Shown here: one piece after another, positions 35,966-44,792 of the stretch | Layout of the letters: each line of letters starts with the position of its first letter | Numbering within the stretch: the stretch's first letter is position 1 | Origin: Gluconobacter cerevisiae | GTDB lineage: Bacteria > Pseudomonadota > Alphaproteobacteria > Acetobacterales > Acetobacteraceae | Direction: 5' to 3' | DNA length: 64,000 nucleotides | Assembly (NCBI RefSeq): GCF_015244675.1 | Contig: NZ_JABCQO010000009.1 | Location: 62,001 to 126,000, forward strand | Notes under the pieces: model-generated | What the model was told of the DNA's origin: nothing | Seen by the model: the letters and a program-made list of their open reading frames with translations, nothing else | Database searches by the model: none | Program-made: the position numbers and the translations under genes

Positions 35966-36811
35966 TCAGAAAAATCCGATACTGCGACCGGGATACTGAG
36001 GCTGCATGATCTCATCCACACCTCCGCCAGAACGACGCGCCGCCAAACGGGCATCACGATGACCCAGCAGAAAATCCCCGCTCCTCACCTCATGCTCCAG
36101 ACGATCATTCACAACTTCAGTATCGTGATATGGTCGAGCCCCTGAAAAAACATGCTGCGAATTCTGTTCCCGCCCGATCGTTCCATATGCTTCCTCGGTC
36201 AAAGGCAAAGATCGAGGAGGCGGCACAAACAGCGACTTTCCAGACGCCCTCGCCACCCCACGAATCTCAGAATGCACATCACTCCCCACACGTCTCACAG
36301 GCTTCGAATGGGATATTTTTTTGAGCACGCCCGCCCGTCTTTCCGATGACAGGCCTCGTCCGAAATCAAGATCAATTCGTTTCTTTTTAGAAACGTACTG
36401 ATCTTCTTCAACACGCAATTGAGACCTCTGCCGCGAAGAAACCGGAAGGGCAGATACTCTCTTAATCCGCCCTTTATTCCCGACAAGAGCAACAACAGAT
36501 CGGACAGAAAAAGAGCGCGGCATTGAAACCTGAGGCTCTCTCCGCTTTGAAAAGAGCGCCCCATACCGCGACCCCGTCGGCTTCCCTGCGCCGGGCACGC
36601 TCCGAGTACTGGACGTTTCCCGACTTCCGGAATGCGCCATCCTGACCGCAAACCCCGGAGGTCTTCGGGCACGAAGCGTCGTCGCCCATCCCGATTTCCG
36701 CAAACGGGGCACAGCCGAAACCAGCGCCCCCCTTCGCAGCATCCCACTGGCAGACTGACCGAAAAATGTCCTGACCAAGAGAATATTCCGCCAGATGTCC
36801 TCCCGCATCAT
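35966..36811 (-). CDS. Short basic protein in the tape-measure slot
   Basis: 281 residues of unknown function. The composition is strikingly Arg/Ser/Lys-rich with low-complexity runs (RQRSQLRVEEDQYVSKKKR, SHSKPVRRVGSDVHSEIRG). There is no long coiled coil, hydrophobic patch or membrane segment as in tape-measure proteins. Yet it starts at ATG 36811, overlapping the stop of the frameshifted chaperone, exactly where the tape-measure gene sits in P2, Mu and lambda-type operons. It may be a highly reduced tape measure, or the large gene was lost. Overlapping ORFs on the other strand look like shadows. Confidence 0.65.
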   Translation of the reverse strand: MMREDIWRNILLVRTFFGQSASGMLRRGALVSAVPRLRKSGWATTLRARRPPGFAVRMAHSGSRETSSTRSVPGAGKPTGSRYGALFSKRREPQVSMPRSFSVRSVVALVGNKGRIKRVSALPVSSRQRSQLRVEEDQYVSKKKRIDLDFGRGLSSERRAGVLKKISHSKPVRRVGSDVHSEIRGVARASGKSLFVPPPRSLPLTEEAYGTIGREQNSQHVFSGARPYHDTEVVNDRLEHEVRSGDFLLGHRDARLAARRSGGGVDEIMQPQYPGRSIGFF

Positions 36812-37295
36812 ATCTCTCCCTGATACCGCATCATTTCCCAGTCAAAACAGTGTCCTTCCCGTTCACCGGTAATGACACACGCAGCCAGACGCCGCGCCCC
36901 TGACCACCCCCGCAAAACATCCCACGGCACCCCGTGATCCAGAAGATAAAGCATCTCCTGAAACCCGGAGTGCCGACTCAGTTTTTTGCGACGTCCCGGA
37001 TATCCTCATCCGCATCACGTTCAAAAAGCGGCGTCAGCGCAGCAATCCCAGATTTTCCGACACGCCGCGCAAGATCCCGGATTTCGTCCTTGCTCTGCGG
37101 CATCTGAACCGGCACATCATCAATCGCCGTCACGGAACAGATCATTTCCGCATAGCCCAGCCACGCAGTCGCCGAAGCCCCATTGATCGCACTTCCCGCC
37201 GCTTCGATCAGATCCAGCATGTCCGCCGGATCAATCTCGCGCAACGTCAGACGGCGCTTATCTGACAGAACAATTTCCCGCGGAAAATCACTCAC
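36808..37295 (-). CDS. Tail assembly chaperone, long form made by -1 ribosomal frameshift
   Basis: Translation starts at ATG 37295. Near the end of the short form is the slippery heptamer A AAA AAC (36987-36981) in phase with the 0 frame, followed at once by TGA. A -1 slip adds 57 residues (beginning LSRHSGFQEMLYLLDHGV, ending RYQGEI) and stops at 36808-36810, overlapping the next start as ATGA. This is the layout of P2 E/E' and lambda G/GT chaperones. The total is about 162 residues. The frameshift is inferred; only the slippery site and open -1 frame are seen. Confidence 0.8.
36978..37295 (-). CDS. Tail assembly chaperone, short form (Mu gp41 / P2 E-like)
   Basis: 105 residues, acidic and helical (LREIDPADMLDLIEAAGSAI, then EMICSVTAIDDVPVQMPQSK and a C-terminal RDLARRVGKSGIAAL). 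The size and position between the tube gene and the tape-measure slot fit chaperones that coat the tape measure during tail assembly. The start overlaps the tube stop as ATGA. It ends in DVAKN, whose last codons are the slippery site. Confidence 0.78.
   Translation of the reverse strand: MSDFPREIVLSDKRRLTLREIDPADMLDLIEAAGSAINGASATAWLGYAEMICSVTAIDDVPVQMPQSKDEIRDLARRVGKSGIAALTPLFERDADEDIRDVAKN
36981..36987 (-). promoter_or_regulatory. Slippery heptamer A AAA AAC
   Basis: Reads A AAA AAC in the 0 frame of the chaperone gene, directly before its TGA stop, and the -1 frame is open for 57 codons. No check of the downstream secondary structure was possible. Confidence 0.78.
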
Positions 37296-37717
37296 GAAAT
37301 CTTTGTCCTCGTAGAAGCAAAGAACTGAACCGTCTGATGGATCATATGATCCGCCTGCCAGGGATCACTTTTCAACTGCATGGAAACATTGCTGAATTCC
37401 CATGTGCTCGTCGAACCATCCGGTTCCGTAACGTATTGGTAGATCGTCCCGCTTCCGACCGTCCCCGCATTCCAGTAGGCAGCTTCCACAGCCGCCACCA
37501 GATTGTCCAACGCCGCATTGGCCCGGGCAATCTGGAACGCTCCCCGCCAGCCATTCGGAACATTGAATTCCAGCGGAACACCATTCAGCGGATTAGCACG
37601 CAGAGCATGCGTTTCCTGAGCCGCACTGAAAGACGTCACATCCCTCAGATCCACCCGCTGACCATTCCACAGAACCGTAATCCGGCAATCCCGGCCAATG
37701 CTGTATGGATTTGCCAT
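37292..37717 (-). CDS. Tail tube protein (contractile tail, Mu gp40/FII-like)
   Basis: 141 residues, beta-rich: YSIGRDCRITVLWNGQRVDL, then GVPLEFNVPNGWRGAFQIAR and WEFSNVSMQLKSDPWQADHM. This is the usual pattern of tube proteins that follow the sheath gene. It is coupled to the sheath gene (stop at 37718, next start 37717) and overlaps the chaperone start by 4 bp. Confidence 0.83.
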   Translation of the reverse strand: MANPYSIGRDCRITVLWNGQRVDLRDVTSFSAAQETHALRANPLNGVPLEFNVPNGWRGAFQIARANAALDNLVAAVEAAYWNAGTVGSGTIYQYVTEPDGSTSTWEFSNVSMQLKSDPWQADHMIHQTVQFFASTRTKIS

Positions 37718-39205
37718 TTAGCCGACACTCCCTGAAGCAGACGATACAGTGACAGATGCGCCACCTTGCAGATTGACAATGAATTTCTCGTTGATGCCCT
37801 GATATCGAACAGCCACATCCGCCTGCACATACCCGAGCGCCGTGCGGGATTGCGGATTATTGCTCGAATCACAGATCACACTGTAGGGTAATTCACCATT
37901 CTGAACGCCCAGAATACCCTGAGACAGCAGAGACGACAGAAAACCCAGAAGCGTCGAGCGAATATCGCTGAACAGCGTGTCGTTAATAACTTCGCCGACA
38001 TAACCACCCATGCCGCCTGCAAGCGAAGACGCAATATAGTTTGTCAGACGCGTGTAGTTATCGCCATTCATGGTGCTCTTGCTGGACGAATTATGTCCAC
38101 ACCGTACCGCCCAGTAACTTCCGCCCGGAGCCGGATTACAGATCACATCAATTCCAGCCGTAAACAGCACGGACAGTTCCGCCGTGGAATATGTCGCACT
38201 GCTTCCCGTCAGACCGGCCTTCTGGCTTCCCACAACCCCCGACAGCGCCTTGTTCAGACTGGACTGTTCAGGTGAAAGTGCGGCCAGTCTGCCACCCGCA
38301 AATGCCTGCGGACTCACAAGAATCACGCCATTGCTGTCATCATTCCACCACAGCCAGTCCCCGAACATGAGCTTGACCGACGCCGCATCCAGACCACTCG
38401 ATGCCTTGACCGCAATCGCATTCGTCACCGTATCCGCGGCAGGACCCACGGCGATCATATAGACCCCTTCGGACGTTCCGAACGCTGCCTGCGCCGTATA
38501 GGACGTACTGTCCGACACACCATGCAGCAGTCCGACGGCACATCCCTGCCCACGCAGCGCATACATGCCCGTCCGGACCGTGCTGTCCTGACCCAGGAAC
38601 TGCGCCGTGGTCGGAACGCCACCATCCGTTCCGCCTGAAAGCATCACACTCGCAGCCGCAACAGCCGGCACCGTTTCCGGCAACACAACCTTCACGAGCG
38701 CACTCAGATCCTGCGCCACAGCAGCGGCAATCCCGGACCATTCCGCACCGGCATAAGTCCTTGAACCCAGCTCGGCATGCGTCACTGCAAGCGCATAGCC
38801 GGACCCCGTAGCCGTCACTGCGGCAACAATGCCATTACCCGCACTTCCAGTGCAGACAGCCTGAATCGTCACCCCGTCAAGCGCACCGGAAGCCGCCACA
38901 TCCGTTCCGTCCGTCACCCGAACAACCACGAACGTCGACGCTTCCTGCATCACGGCGATATTGACCGCCAGCCCCGCATCCGTCGTCTTGTTCTGCTTGG
39001 CGCCAAACGCCGCGATATAGTCGCTCATGCCCCCGATCGGCAGCGGCATCCCCACCGGGCCCCAGCCAGCGGTTCCCACAATCCCCAACACCGAAGACGA
39101 CGCACCCGAGAGGGCCAGCGTCTGCGGCTGGGCAATCTGCACATAAAGATTTGGCACGGTCAGTGCCGTGGTGTTCAGCGTTCCCGCCTGATAGACCAGA
39201 GACAT
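37718..39205 (-). CDS. Contractile tail sheath protein
   Basis: 495 residues. It starts MSLVYQAGTLNTTALTVPNL and has the sheath C-terminal domain: SYWAVRCGHNSSSKSTMNGD, NYTRLTNYIASSLAGGMGGY, then GYVQADVAVRYQGINEKFIV. A frame 14 codons longer begins at ATG 39247, but that ATG lies inside a stem-loop and has no ribosome site, so ATG 39205 is favoured; the ribosome site here is also weak. Sheath plus tube defines this element as contractile-tailed. Confidence 0.88.
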   Translation of the reverse strand: MSLVYQAGTLNTTALTVPNLYVQIAQPQTLALSGASSSVLGIVGTAGWGPVGMPLPIGGMSDYIAAFGAKQNKTTDAGLAVNIAVMQEASTFVVVRVTDGTDVAASGALDGVTIQAVCTGSAGNGIVAAVTATGSGYALAVTHAELGSRTYAGAEWSGIAAAVAQDLSALVKVVLPETVPAVAAASVMLSGGTDGGVPTTAQFLGQDSTVRTGMYALRGQGCAVGLLHGVSDSTSYTAQAAFGTSEGVYMIAVGPAADTVTNAIAVKASSGLDAASVKLMFGDWLWWNDDSNGVILVSPQAFAGGRLAALSPEQSSLNKALSGVVGSQKAGLTGSSATYSTAELSVLFTAGIDVICNPAPGGSYWAVRCGHNSSSKSTMNGDNYTRLTNYIASSLAGGMGGYVGEVINDTLFSDIRSTLLGFLSSLLSQGILGVQNGELPYSVICDSSNNPQSRTALGYVQADVAVRYQGINEKFIVNLQGGASVTVSSASGSVG

Positions 39206-39229
39206 CCCCGGATCGCTCTCCAAAATGCA

Positions 39230-39264
39230 GAAAGCGGGCACCTCCATGAAGGTTACCCGCTTTC
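39230..39264 (-). other. Stem-loop before the sheath gene
   Basis: Outer 9-bp arms GAAAGCGGG / CCCGCTTTC enclose an inner 4-bp pair ACCT/AGGT, in the gap between the neck gene and the sheath gene. It may be an RNA-processing site, an attenuator or a translational control element. Confidence 0.6.
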
Positions 39265-39300
39265 CTGATGAAATTTCAGCCTTGTGATTCAGCTTCTTCG

Positions 39301-40287
39301 TCAGCCGCCGAGCGCAACCACCGTTCCAAAACGGTCAACACTCAGGCCCGGATAGGCCGAAGCGGCTGCCTGTGCCGCAACCACAACCTGCATGGCCTCC
39401 AGAGCCGCCGTCACCGTCTGGTTCGCCGCCCCAGGAGCCAGAACTCCGAACGGTGCCGAAAGCCCCTCCCCTGCGGACAGGTTTCTGATCCCGCACAGCA
39501 TTTCGGACGCCCACTGCACCTGCAGGGTGTCGAATACCAGTTCATAGAAATAATCCCGCCGATACAACGCCTCGTTCTGCATCGTGTCGACGTCTTCCAC
39601 ACTCTGAAAGCGAAGCTGAGCCTCCCGCCCGTCCAGAGTACTGATCCAGCTCTGCTCTGCCAGCGCGGTATCCAGAACAGATGCCAGCGTTTCCCGCGCC
39701 GTCGCATCTGCCGTCCAGATCGAAACCCGGTAAAGCTGCGCCTGACGCCGCGTCACCCGCACCGACTGGCCGTACCCACCGGCACGACCATTCAGAACCC
39801 GCCCCGGCACACTGACAACCGCACCAGTCGCCACACCGCCAGTCAGCGCCGCCGCCAAAGCCGCAGCAACCGTCTCGGGCGTATCCTGCGCCGTCACAGC
39901 ATAAGCCGCAGACGATTCTCCTCCCTGCGGCATATCATCCAGCCAGATCGCCACAACTCCCGCCGGCGTCGCAGTTCCGGAAAAAACGATCTCAACCGCC
40001 CCATTCGTTACGACAACTCCGACCGTAGGCTCAACCTTCTGCTGCACCCGCCAGGGCCGTCCCAGTGGTTCCGCCCAGTCCGGCATTTTCCGCGGCGCCA
40101 TCGTAACGGTTACGAAATCGATGTTGTTGCGAATATTCTGAGCCGCAAAAAGATCGCTCGGCAACAGCCATCCCCGCCGCAACACCACCTGCCGACCCGT
40201 CACCGAAACACCCGACAGCCCCTGCGGATAAAGAATCTGTGCACAATTATAAGCCAGCGCCAGCCCGACTTTGGAGGCATCCGTCAT
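39301..40287 (-). CDS. Neck / head-tail connector protein (unassigned)
   Basis: 328 residues without a recognised family. It begins MTDASKVGLALAYNCAQIL and holds long polar beta segments (LVFDTLQVQWASEMLCGIRN). The position directly upstream of the sheath gene is that of tail-terminator or neck proteins. Transcribed 13 bases after the preceding connector gene; no clear ribosome site was seen. Confidence 0.65.
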   Translation of the reverse strand: MTDASKVGLALAYNCAQILYPQGLSGVSVTGRQVVLRRGWLLPSDLFAAQNIRNNIDFVTVTMAPRKMPDWAEPLGRPWRVQQKVEPTVGVVVTNGAVEIVFSGTATPAGVVAIWLDDMPQGGESSAAYAVTAQDTPETVAAALAAALTGGVATGAVVSVPGRVLNGRAGGYGQSVRVTRRQAQLYRVSIWTADATARETLASVLDTALAEQSWISTLDGREAQLRFQSVEDVDTMQNEALYRRDYFYELVFDTLQVQWASEMLCGIRNLSAGEGLSAPFGVLAPGAANQTVTAALEAMQVVVAAQAAASAYPGLSVDRFGTVVALGG

Positions 40288-40299
40288 TCTTCTCCCCCC

Positions 40300-40899
40300 T
40301 CAGACCTGCTGAAACGACATGGTACACCGGATACCGAACCCAGATATTTCCACCGCATTGACCGTATAGGTCGTCCCCAAATCGGTCGTAACCGTCATAT
40401 ACGGCGTCAGAACAACTCCCGGCAGAAGGGGAAGATACATCGCAGACTGACCCGGCCGTGTCGCCCCCGGAACACCACTTCCCGAAGATTCTCCCTTCGC
40501 ACGCATGATGATGGCCGCCGGACACTCCGAGACGAGCGTCTGCACCACTCCCGTAACACCACTGACCGACACGGTGCGACTGCACACCACACAGAGCGGT
40601 GGCCGCAGAGGCTCCACGGACGCTACGAAATACGTCCGGCCACTCGCAGCAAGAATATCGCCCACCTGCGTATCATCCCGGTGATCCGTCAGAACATATT
40701 CCGTCGGGATCCCCCATCCGATCGGACGCTCAAACGAAAACCCGGCATCTACGTCGAAAGCCAGCATCGGCTGCGCATAAACCACCCTCATCGGCGACAG
40801 ACCGCTCGAAGGACGATACTGCTCGCCCGAAGCTCCCAGAACCTGTGCTGCTTTGGCATATCCTCTGGAAAGCCGGGCTGCGATCATTGCCTGCTGCAC
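40300..40899 (-). CDS. Head-tail connector protein (unassigned)
   Basis: 199 residues, mostly beta, Val/Gly-rich, with a Cys-rich stretch (PLCVVCSRTVSVSGVTGVVQ). No named family was recognised. GTG 40899 has an ideal GAGGAG six bases upstream; ATG 40887 is an alternative. The stop of the preceding gene is at 40910-40912. Confidence 0.6.
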   Translation of the reverse strand: MQQAMIAARLSRGYAKAAQVLGASGEQYRPSSGLSPMRVVYAQPMLAFDVDAGFSFERPIGWGIPTEYVLTDHRDDTQVGDILAASGRTYFVASVEPLRPPLCVVCSRTVSVSGVTGVVQTLVSECPAAIIMRAKGESSGSGVPGATRPGQSAMYLPLLPGVVLTPYMTVTTDLGTTYTVNAVEISGFGIRCTMSFQQV

Positions 40900-40909
40900 A
40901 CCGCACTCC

Positions 40910-41311
40910 TCAAACCACGATTGCCCGGCCGTCCTGCAACTCCAGTCCACCCGTCACGCCCAGAAACGCACACAGACGACGACGCCACAGCGTAAACAGC
41001 ATCATCCGATCCTGCACTTCACGACCATTGCGATACCAACTGGCCGCCCGCGCCGTATCCAAATTGTCCGACGACGCCGTAATTGCGGTTTCGAGCGGAT
41101 AAAGCTGCGACAGATAAAGCCGGATCTGCTGCAACTCCGCCGCAGACAGATAATTCATCCGCCATTCCAGCGCGCCCTCAACCTGAAAGAAACGCCAGGA
41201 TTCCTGGTTTCTCTCCCGTGATCCGACCGCGGGATACCCACAGAACCGCCGGATATCCATTTTCTCTCCTTCCGAGAGAATATCCGTCGATAAACCAACC
41301 GTTCCGGACAT
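40910..41311 (-). CDS. Head completion / head-tail adaptor-like protein
   Basis: 133 residues, helical: DIRRFCGYPAVGSRERNQ, LSAAELQQIRLYLSQLYPLE, then DNLDTARAASWYRNGREVQD and a C-terminal LCAFLGVTGG. This is a pattern of small helical adaptor proteins that follow the capsid gene in many phages. No exact family is claimed. Confidence 0.65.
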   Translation of the reverse strand: MSGTVGLSTDILSEGEKMDIRRFCGYPAVGSRERNQESWRFFQVEGALEWRMNYLSAAELQQIRLYLSQLYPLETAITASSDNLDTARAASWYRNGREVQDRMMLFTLWRRRLCAFLGVTGGLELQDGRAIVV

Positions 41312-41365
41312 GTCATTCCCCCCGCAAGAAAGGCCCCCGCCTCAAAGACAGGGGCCGGAAATAGG

Positions 41366-42745
41366 TCAGAACGTCAGACCAAGAGCATCCGTACCAAGGC
41401 TCTCGATCACAACACCCCGCTTGAGATAGCTGTTCGTCGCCGTCGGAATGACCGTCATGTCCGCCGTCACATCGGTCGGCAGAGCAAAACCGCCAATCCA
41501 GTACCAGGACTGCGCAATAATCTGGCGCAGACGATCCAGCGGTTCACGCGTCACCATCGCCACGCTGTCCACCATCTCGATCAGCGCCCGCTCGGCATCC
41601 GGAATGTCGGAATGTCCCGTCAGCGCACAGTCACCTTCGATCAGAGCACCCTGCCCCAGCAAAAGCGCACGATGAATGGAACCCGCACCAAGCGACGCCT
41701 GCTGCGGCGCTTCCGTCGTCGGAATAAACCGCACGCCCAGAAGTTCAATCACCTGACCGGAACGATACTCTTCCGAACCATAGGCACCACGATACAGATG
41801 CTTGAAATCCGGATCGCGGAACATCGACAGAAGCTGCAGATCATCCAGATAACAGTGATACGCACCATTAATCATCGGCACGTTGTTGCGCCGCAGCGTC
41901 GCCACACCCGCCAGAACCTGCTGGATACCCAGCGTATCCGCCAGACCGTTCGCACTCGCCGTCTGCAACGCAGCCGTCGTCAGACGACCATTTGGACGGA
42001 TCACCATAGGCGCCGTGGATGCCACAACCGCCTGACCTTCCGTACCATCCGCAACCGAAACGGATGCCGAGAATGTCATCTGCCCAGAAACACCGCCCGG
42101 CGCTGTAGACACATTCATCCCGTCCGCTGCCACGCTGACAAGCGTGTAGACATCGCTACCCACTGTCACAGTCATGCCATGAGTCGCACTGATCGCCGTG
42201 ACTTGACCATTGACGATCACGGACTGGAAGCCCCGGATGTCATCAACCGAAATGGTATTCCCAGCGCTCCCCAGTGTCGTCGTCACGCGCGTATTGCCGC
42301 CCAGATAGCCGCCCACGCCATTCTGCGCACCACCAAACAGCGTATTGCGCGCCAGACGATCCAGAGACTGCATCGCCTGCACACCATTGGTGTTGGCGTT
42401 GGCCAGAAACTGCGACGCAATCCCCACGCCACTGGTCACCATGTTCAGGTCGATCGTATCGCCATACTGGTTGATAGACAGCGTGTACTGTTCAACGGCC
42501 CACCCAGACGGGCTCAGACCATTATCAAAATTGGTATTCCCCGTCGGATTAAGCGGCGTCGTTACAGGCGCCTTAAGGCTCTTGCGTGTTTTCGTCAGCG
42601 TCTCACCAATGGCGTTCGGGAATACTTCGCGATCAGCAACCTGACGGAAACCCAAACGGGATTTCAGACCATTCTCGAATTCTCGGGCCAGAAAACCCTG
42701 CTGAATGGCGGCCTGAAGCTGAACAGGAAAATTATCAATGCTCAT
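41366..42745 (-). CDS. Major capsid protein
   Basis: 459 residues, the largest head protein. It starts at ATG 42745 (MSIDNFPVQLQAAIQQGFLA), with weak GGA nine bases upstream. The pattern LDRLARNTLFGGAQNGVGGY, then GAYHCYLDDLQLLSMFRDPD, HLYRGAYGSEEYRSGQVIEL and GHSDIPDAERALIEMVDSVA suggests an HK97-fold capsid of the N4-gp56-like group. A central Ser/Thr/Val-rich segment (residues about 165-255) looks like an inserted Ig-type decoration domain. Confidence 0.83.
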   Translation of the reverse strand: MSIDNFPVQLQAAIQQGFLAREFENGLKSRLGFRQVADREVFPNAIGETLTKTRKSLKAPVTTPLNPTGNTNFDNGLSPSGWAVEQYTLSINQYGDTIDLNMVTSGVGIASQFLANANTNGVQAMQSLDRLARNTLFGGAQNGVGGYLGGNTRVTTTLGSAGNTISVDDIRGFQSVIVNGQVTAISATHGMTVTVGSDVYTLVSVAADGMNVSTAPGGVSGQMTFSASVSVADGTEGQAVVASTAPMVIRPNGRLTTAALQTASANGLADTLGIQQVLAGVATLRRNNVPMINGAYHCYLDDLQLLSMFRDPDFKHLYRGAYGSEEYRSGQVIELLGVRFIPTTEAPQQASLGAGSIHRALLLGQGALIEGDCALTGHSDIPDAERALIEMVDSVAMVTREPLDRLRQIIAQSWYWIGGFALPTDVTADMTVIPTATNSYLKRGVVIESLGTDALGLTF

Positions 42746-42815
42746 GTATTTTTTCCGTAAATGTGTTGTCTGAACCCGGTCTGCCATCAGACCCGGTCAA
42801 ATATCGTCCCGAGGC

Positions 42816-43331
42816 TCACTTCTGAGCCAGAAACTGCCATTTGCGCGTTTCGTAATCAGCCTCGCTGACGGCCCGCGCATTGAACGCTTCGATCCCACCC
42901 GGACGAGGCGCTGCCTGCCCGACCGTCGTCCCGCTCGAATATCCAGGCCGCAGCACCTCGCCAAACAGATAAGCCCGCTCCTGACGGGCCTGCTGCAAAG
43001 CCTCGGACACACCGATCACCGACCCATCTTCGCCCCGATCAATCCCGCTAAGATCAATCAACCGCACAACATCATCAGGATTATGCGCACCATTCCGGAT
43101 TGCCTCTGCCCGAAGTGCCGACACAATAACCTCCCGGTTACTATCCTCCCGCACCCGTGCCAGCGCTTCTTCATGACTGCGCTGAAGCGTCTCCTGCCGC
43201 GTCACAACATCCGTCATTTCCTGACGGACCGCCTCAACTTCGCTCCGCGCTTCATTCAGCGCTTGACGCAGAGCATCCACATCCTCAATGGTGTCATCAG
43301 TTCCGGACATCATTCCCCCGTCAACACTCAT
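42816..43331 (-). CDS. Scaffold-like protein
   Basis: 171 residues. An acidic, coiled-coil segment (DALRQALNEARSEVEAVRQE) is followed by EALARVREDSNREVIVSALR and AEAIRNGAHNPDDVVRLIDL. It has the length, charge and place (between portal and capsid) of phage scaffolds. ATG 43331 overlaps the portal stop as ATGA. No protease motif was seen. Confidence 0.78.
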   Translation of the reverse strand: MSVDGGMMSGTDDTIEDVDALRQALNEARSEVEAVRQEMTDVVTRQETLQRSHEEALARVREDSNREVIVSALRAEAIRNGAHNPDDVVRLIDLSGIDRGEDGSVIGVSEALQQARQERAYLFGEVLRPGYSSGTTVGQAAPRPGGIEAFNARAVSEADYETRKWQFLAQK

Positions 43332-44746
43332 GCTTGTTCAGAAGCACACCACTGCTCCAGCATTTTCCATTCCGTATTCGGATCAGAATTTCCCGATGCC
43401 ATTGCAAACATCCGAACCGCAGTTTCGCGGCTCAGAATTCCATTGGAAACCGCCACCACCAGCCCCTGCACCAGCGACAGCAACTCCGGGTCCGTGGACG
43501 GAAACCATGCCGGCCACCGCAAACTCATGCGGCAATACGGCAGATCCTTGACCAGCTCGCCCCCAAGCCGCAGCCCGTTCTCCAGAACACAGGAAAAGCG
43601 ACACGCCATCCGATAAATCGACAGCAACGCACCTTCCCCGTAGGAATGCCGCAAACGATCCACCAGCCAGATCAGCGGCTGACACATCATTTCCATGGCC
43701 TTGCCGGACTGCGCCCCGCCGACCCGGTCACCATGCGCACGGTTTCCGTGAAGCTGCTCCAACACCACCAGCCGCAGTTCCCGATAATGATCGAGCACCG
43801 CACCCGCAGCATTTCCGTTGATCTCCAGAAGCTTCGCATCGCCCTCGGGCGGAAGCGTCAGCGCCGAAGCTGCGCCCCCCTGATGCGCCACTCCATCGGA
43901 AAAACCACCCGTTTTCAGGACAAGCGTCGGATCGGAGCCATATTTCAGCCCCCGCCCCGCCTGAGACAGCAGATAATCCGCTTCGATCACCGTATCGATG
44001 GCCCGCTCAAACGTGCACTCGCCTTCCGGATCGCGCCCACAGGGTCCACCCAGATTGCGCGTCCACACAATCGGTACAAACCCCAGCCCATGCCGAACGG
44101 ACCGGCTTTCATCCCGAACGCCGCCATCCATTCCCACCAGCCAGGGCACAGACACCGCACAGTCCACCGGCGTCCAGACCCGCTGCCACCAGAACTGAGC
44201 ACCCAGAAGCTCATCCGCAATCGGATAACCCTGCGCCGCCAGATCCCGCCCCCGGACAAGAAACCGCTCCTCAACCCGCAACAGTTCGCCCGTCGCATCA
44301 TCCCAGAACGGCGTCAGATACGCCGTTTCCAGAACAGACAGCTTCGGAACCCCCGCCGACACTTCAAACAGGATCGCAACCGAGCCGACAGACCCGAGCC
44401 GCGCCGCCTCCATCAGAAGCGACGCCAGTTTGGTCTGCGAAGCAAACGTGCTCATGGCATGCGCCACCCGCACCTCGTCCGTCACCAAACCGGGCCAGTG
44501 CGTATCACCAAAAAGGAGCGAAACTGCCTCATCCACAACCGTCCGACACAGATTGGTCCGGACCGAAGGACGACGGCTGGATAGCGGGATATATTCTCCC
44601 GCTCCCGACTTCTCCATCGAGAACGGATGCGGCAGCGCATCATACTGCGTCCCATCCAGAACACGCTTGAGCGCCAGCAGCCGCGCCGTCCGCGCGGACG
44701 CACCCGCAGGAACAGCATAACGCTGTTGCAGGGACAACCAGTCCAT
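43328..44746 (-). CDS. Portal protein
   Basis: 472 residues with the pattern of SPP1 gp6-type portals: FSMEKSGAGEYIPLSSRRPS, RTNLCRTVVDEAVSLLFGD, GLGFVPIVWTRNLGGPCGRD and AIDTVIEADYLLSQAGRG. It forms the ring at the capsid vertex that meets the terminase. GGAG lies five bases before ATG 44746. Confidence 0.87.
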   Translation of the reverse strand: MDWLSLQQRYAVPAGASARTARLLALKRVLDGTQYDALPHPFSMEKSGAGEYIPLSSRRPSVRTNLCRTVVDEAVSLLFGDTHWPGLVTDEVRVAHAMSTFASQTKLASLLMEAARLGSVGSVAILFEVSAGVPKLSVLETAYLTPFWDDATGELLRVEERFLVRGRDLAAQGYPIADELLGAQFWWQRVWTPVDCAVSVPWLVGMDGGVRDESRSVRHGLGFVPIVWTRNLGGPCGRDPEGECTFERAIDTVIEADYLLSQAGRGLKYGSDPTLVLKTGGFSDGVAHQGGAASALTLPPEGDAKLLEINGNAAGAVLDHYRELRLVVLEQLHGNRAHGDRVGGAQSGKAMEMMCQPLIWLVDRLRHSYGEGALLSIYRMACRFSCVLENGLRLGGELVKDLPYCRMSLRWPAWFPSTDPELLSLVQGLVVAVSNGILSRETAVRMFAMASGNSDPNTEWKMLEQWCASEQA

Positions 44747-44792
44747 GTGTTCTCCATTGTTTCAGGCCACTCGCCGACCTGAAACGGTCGGC

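Noticed and set aside
39268-40995. 575-codon plus-strand frame in the phage region
   Set aside because: It spans three well-supported minus-strand phage genes and has a shadow composition rich in Arg, His and Pro.
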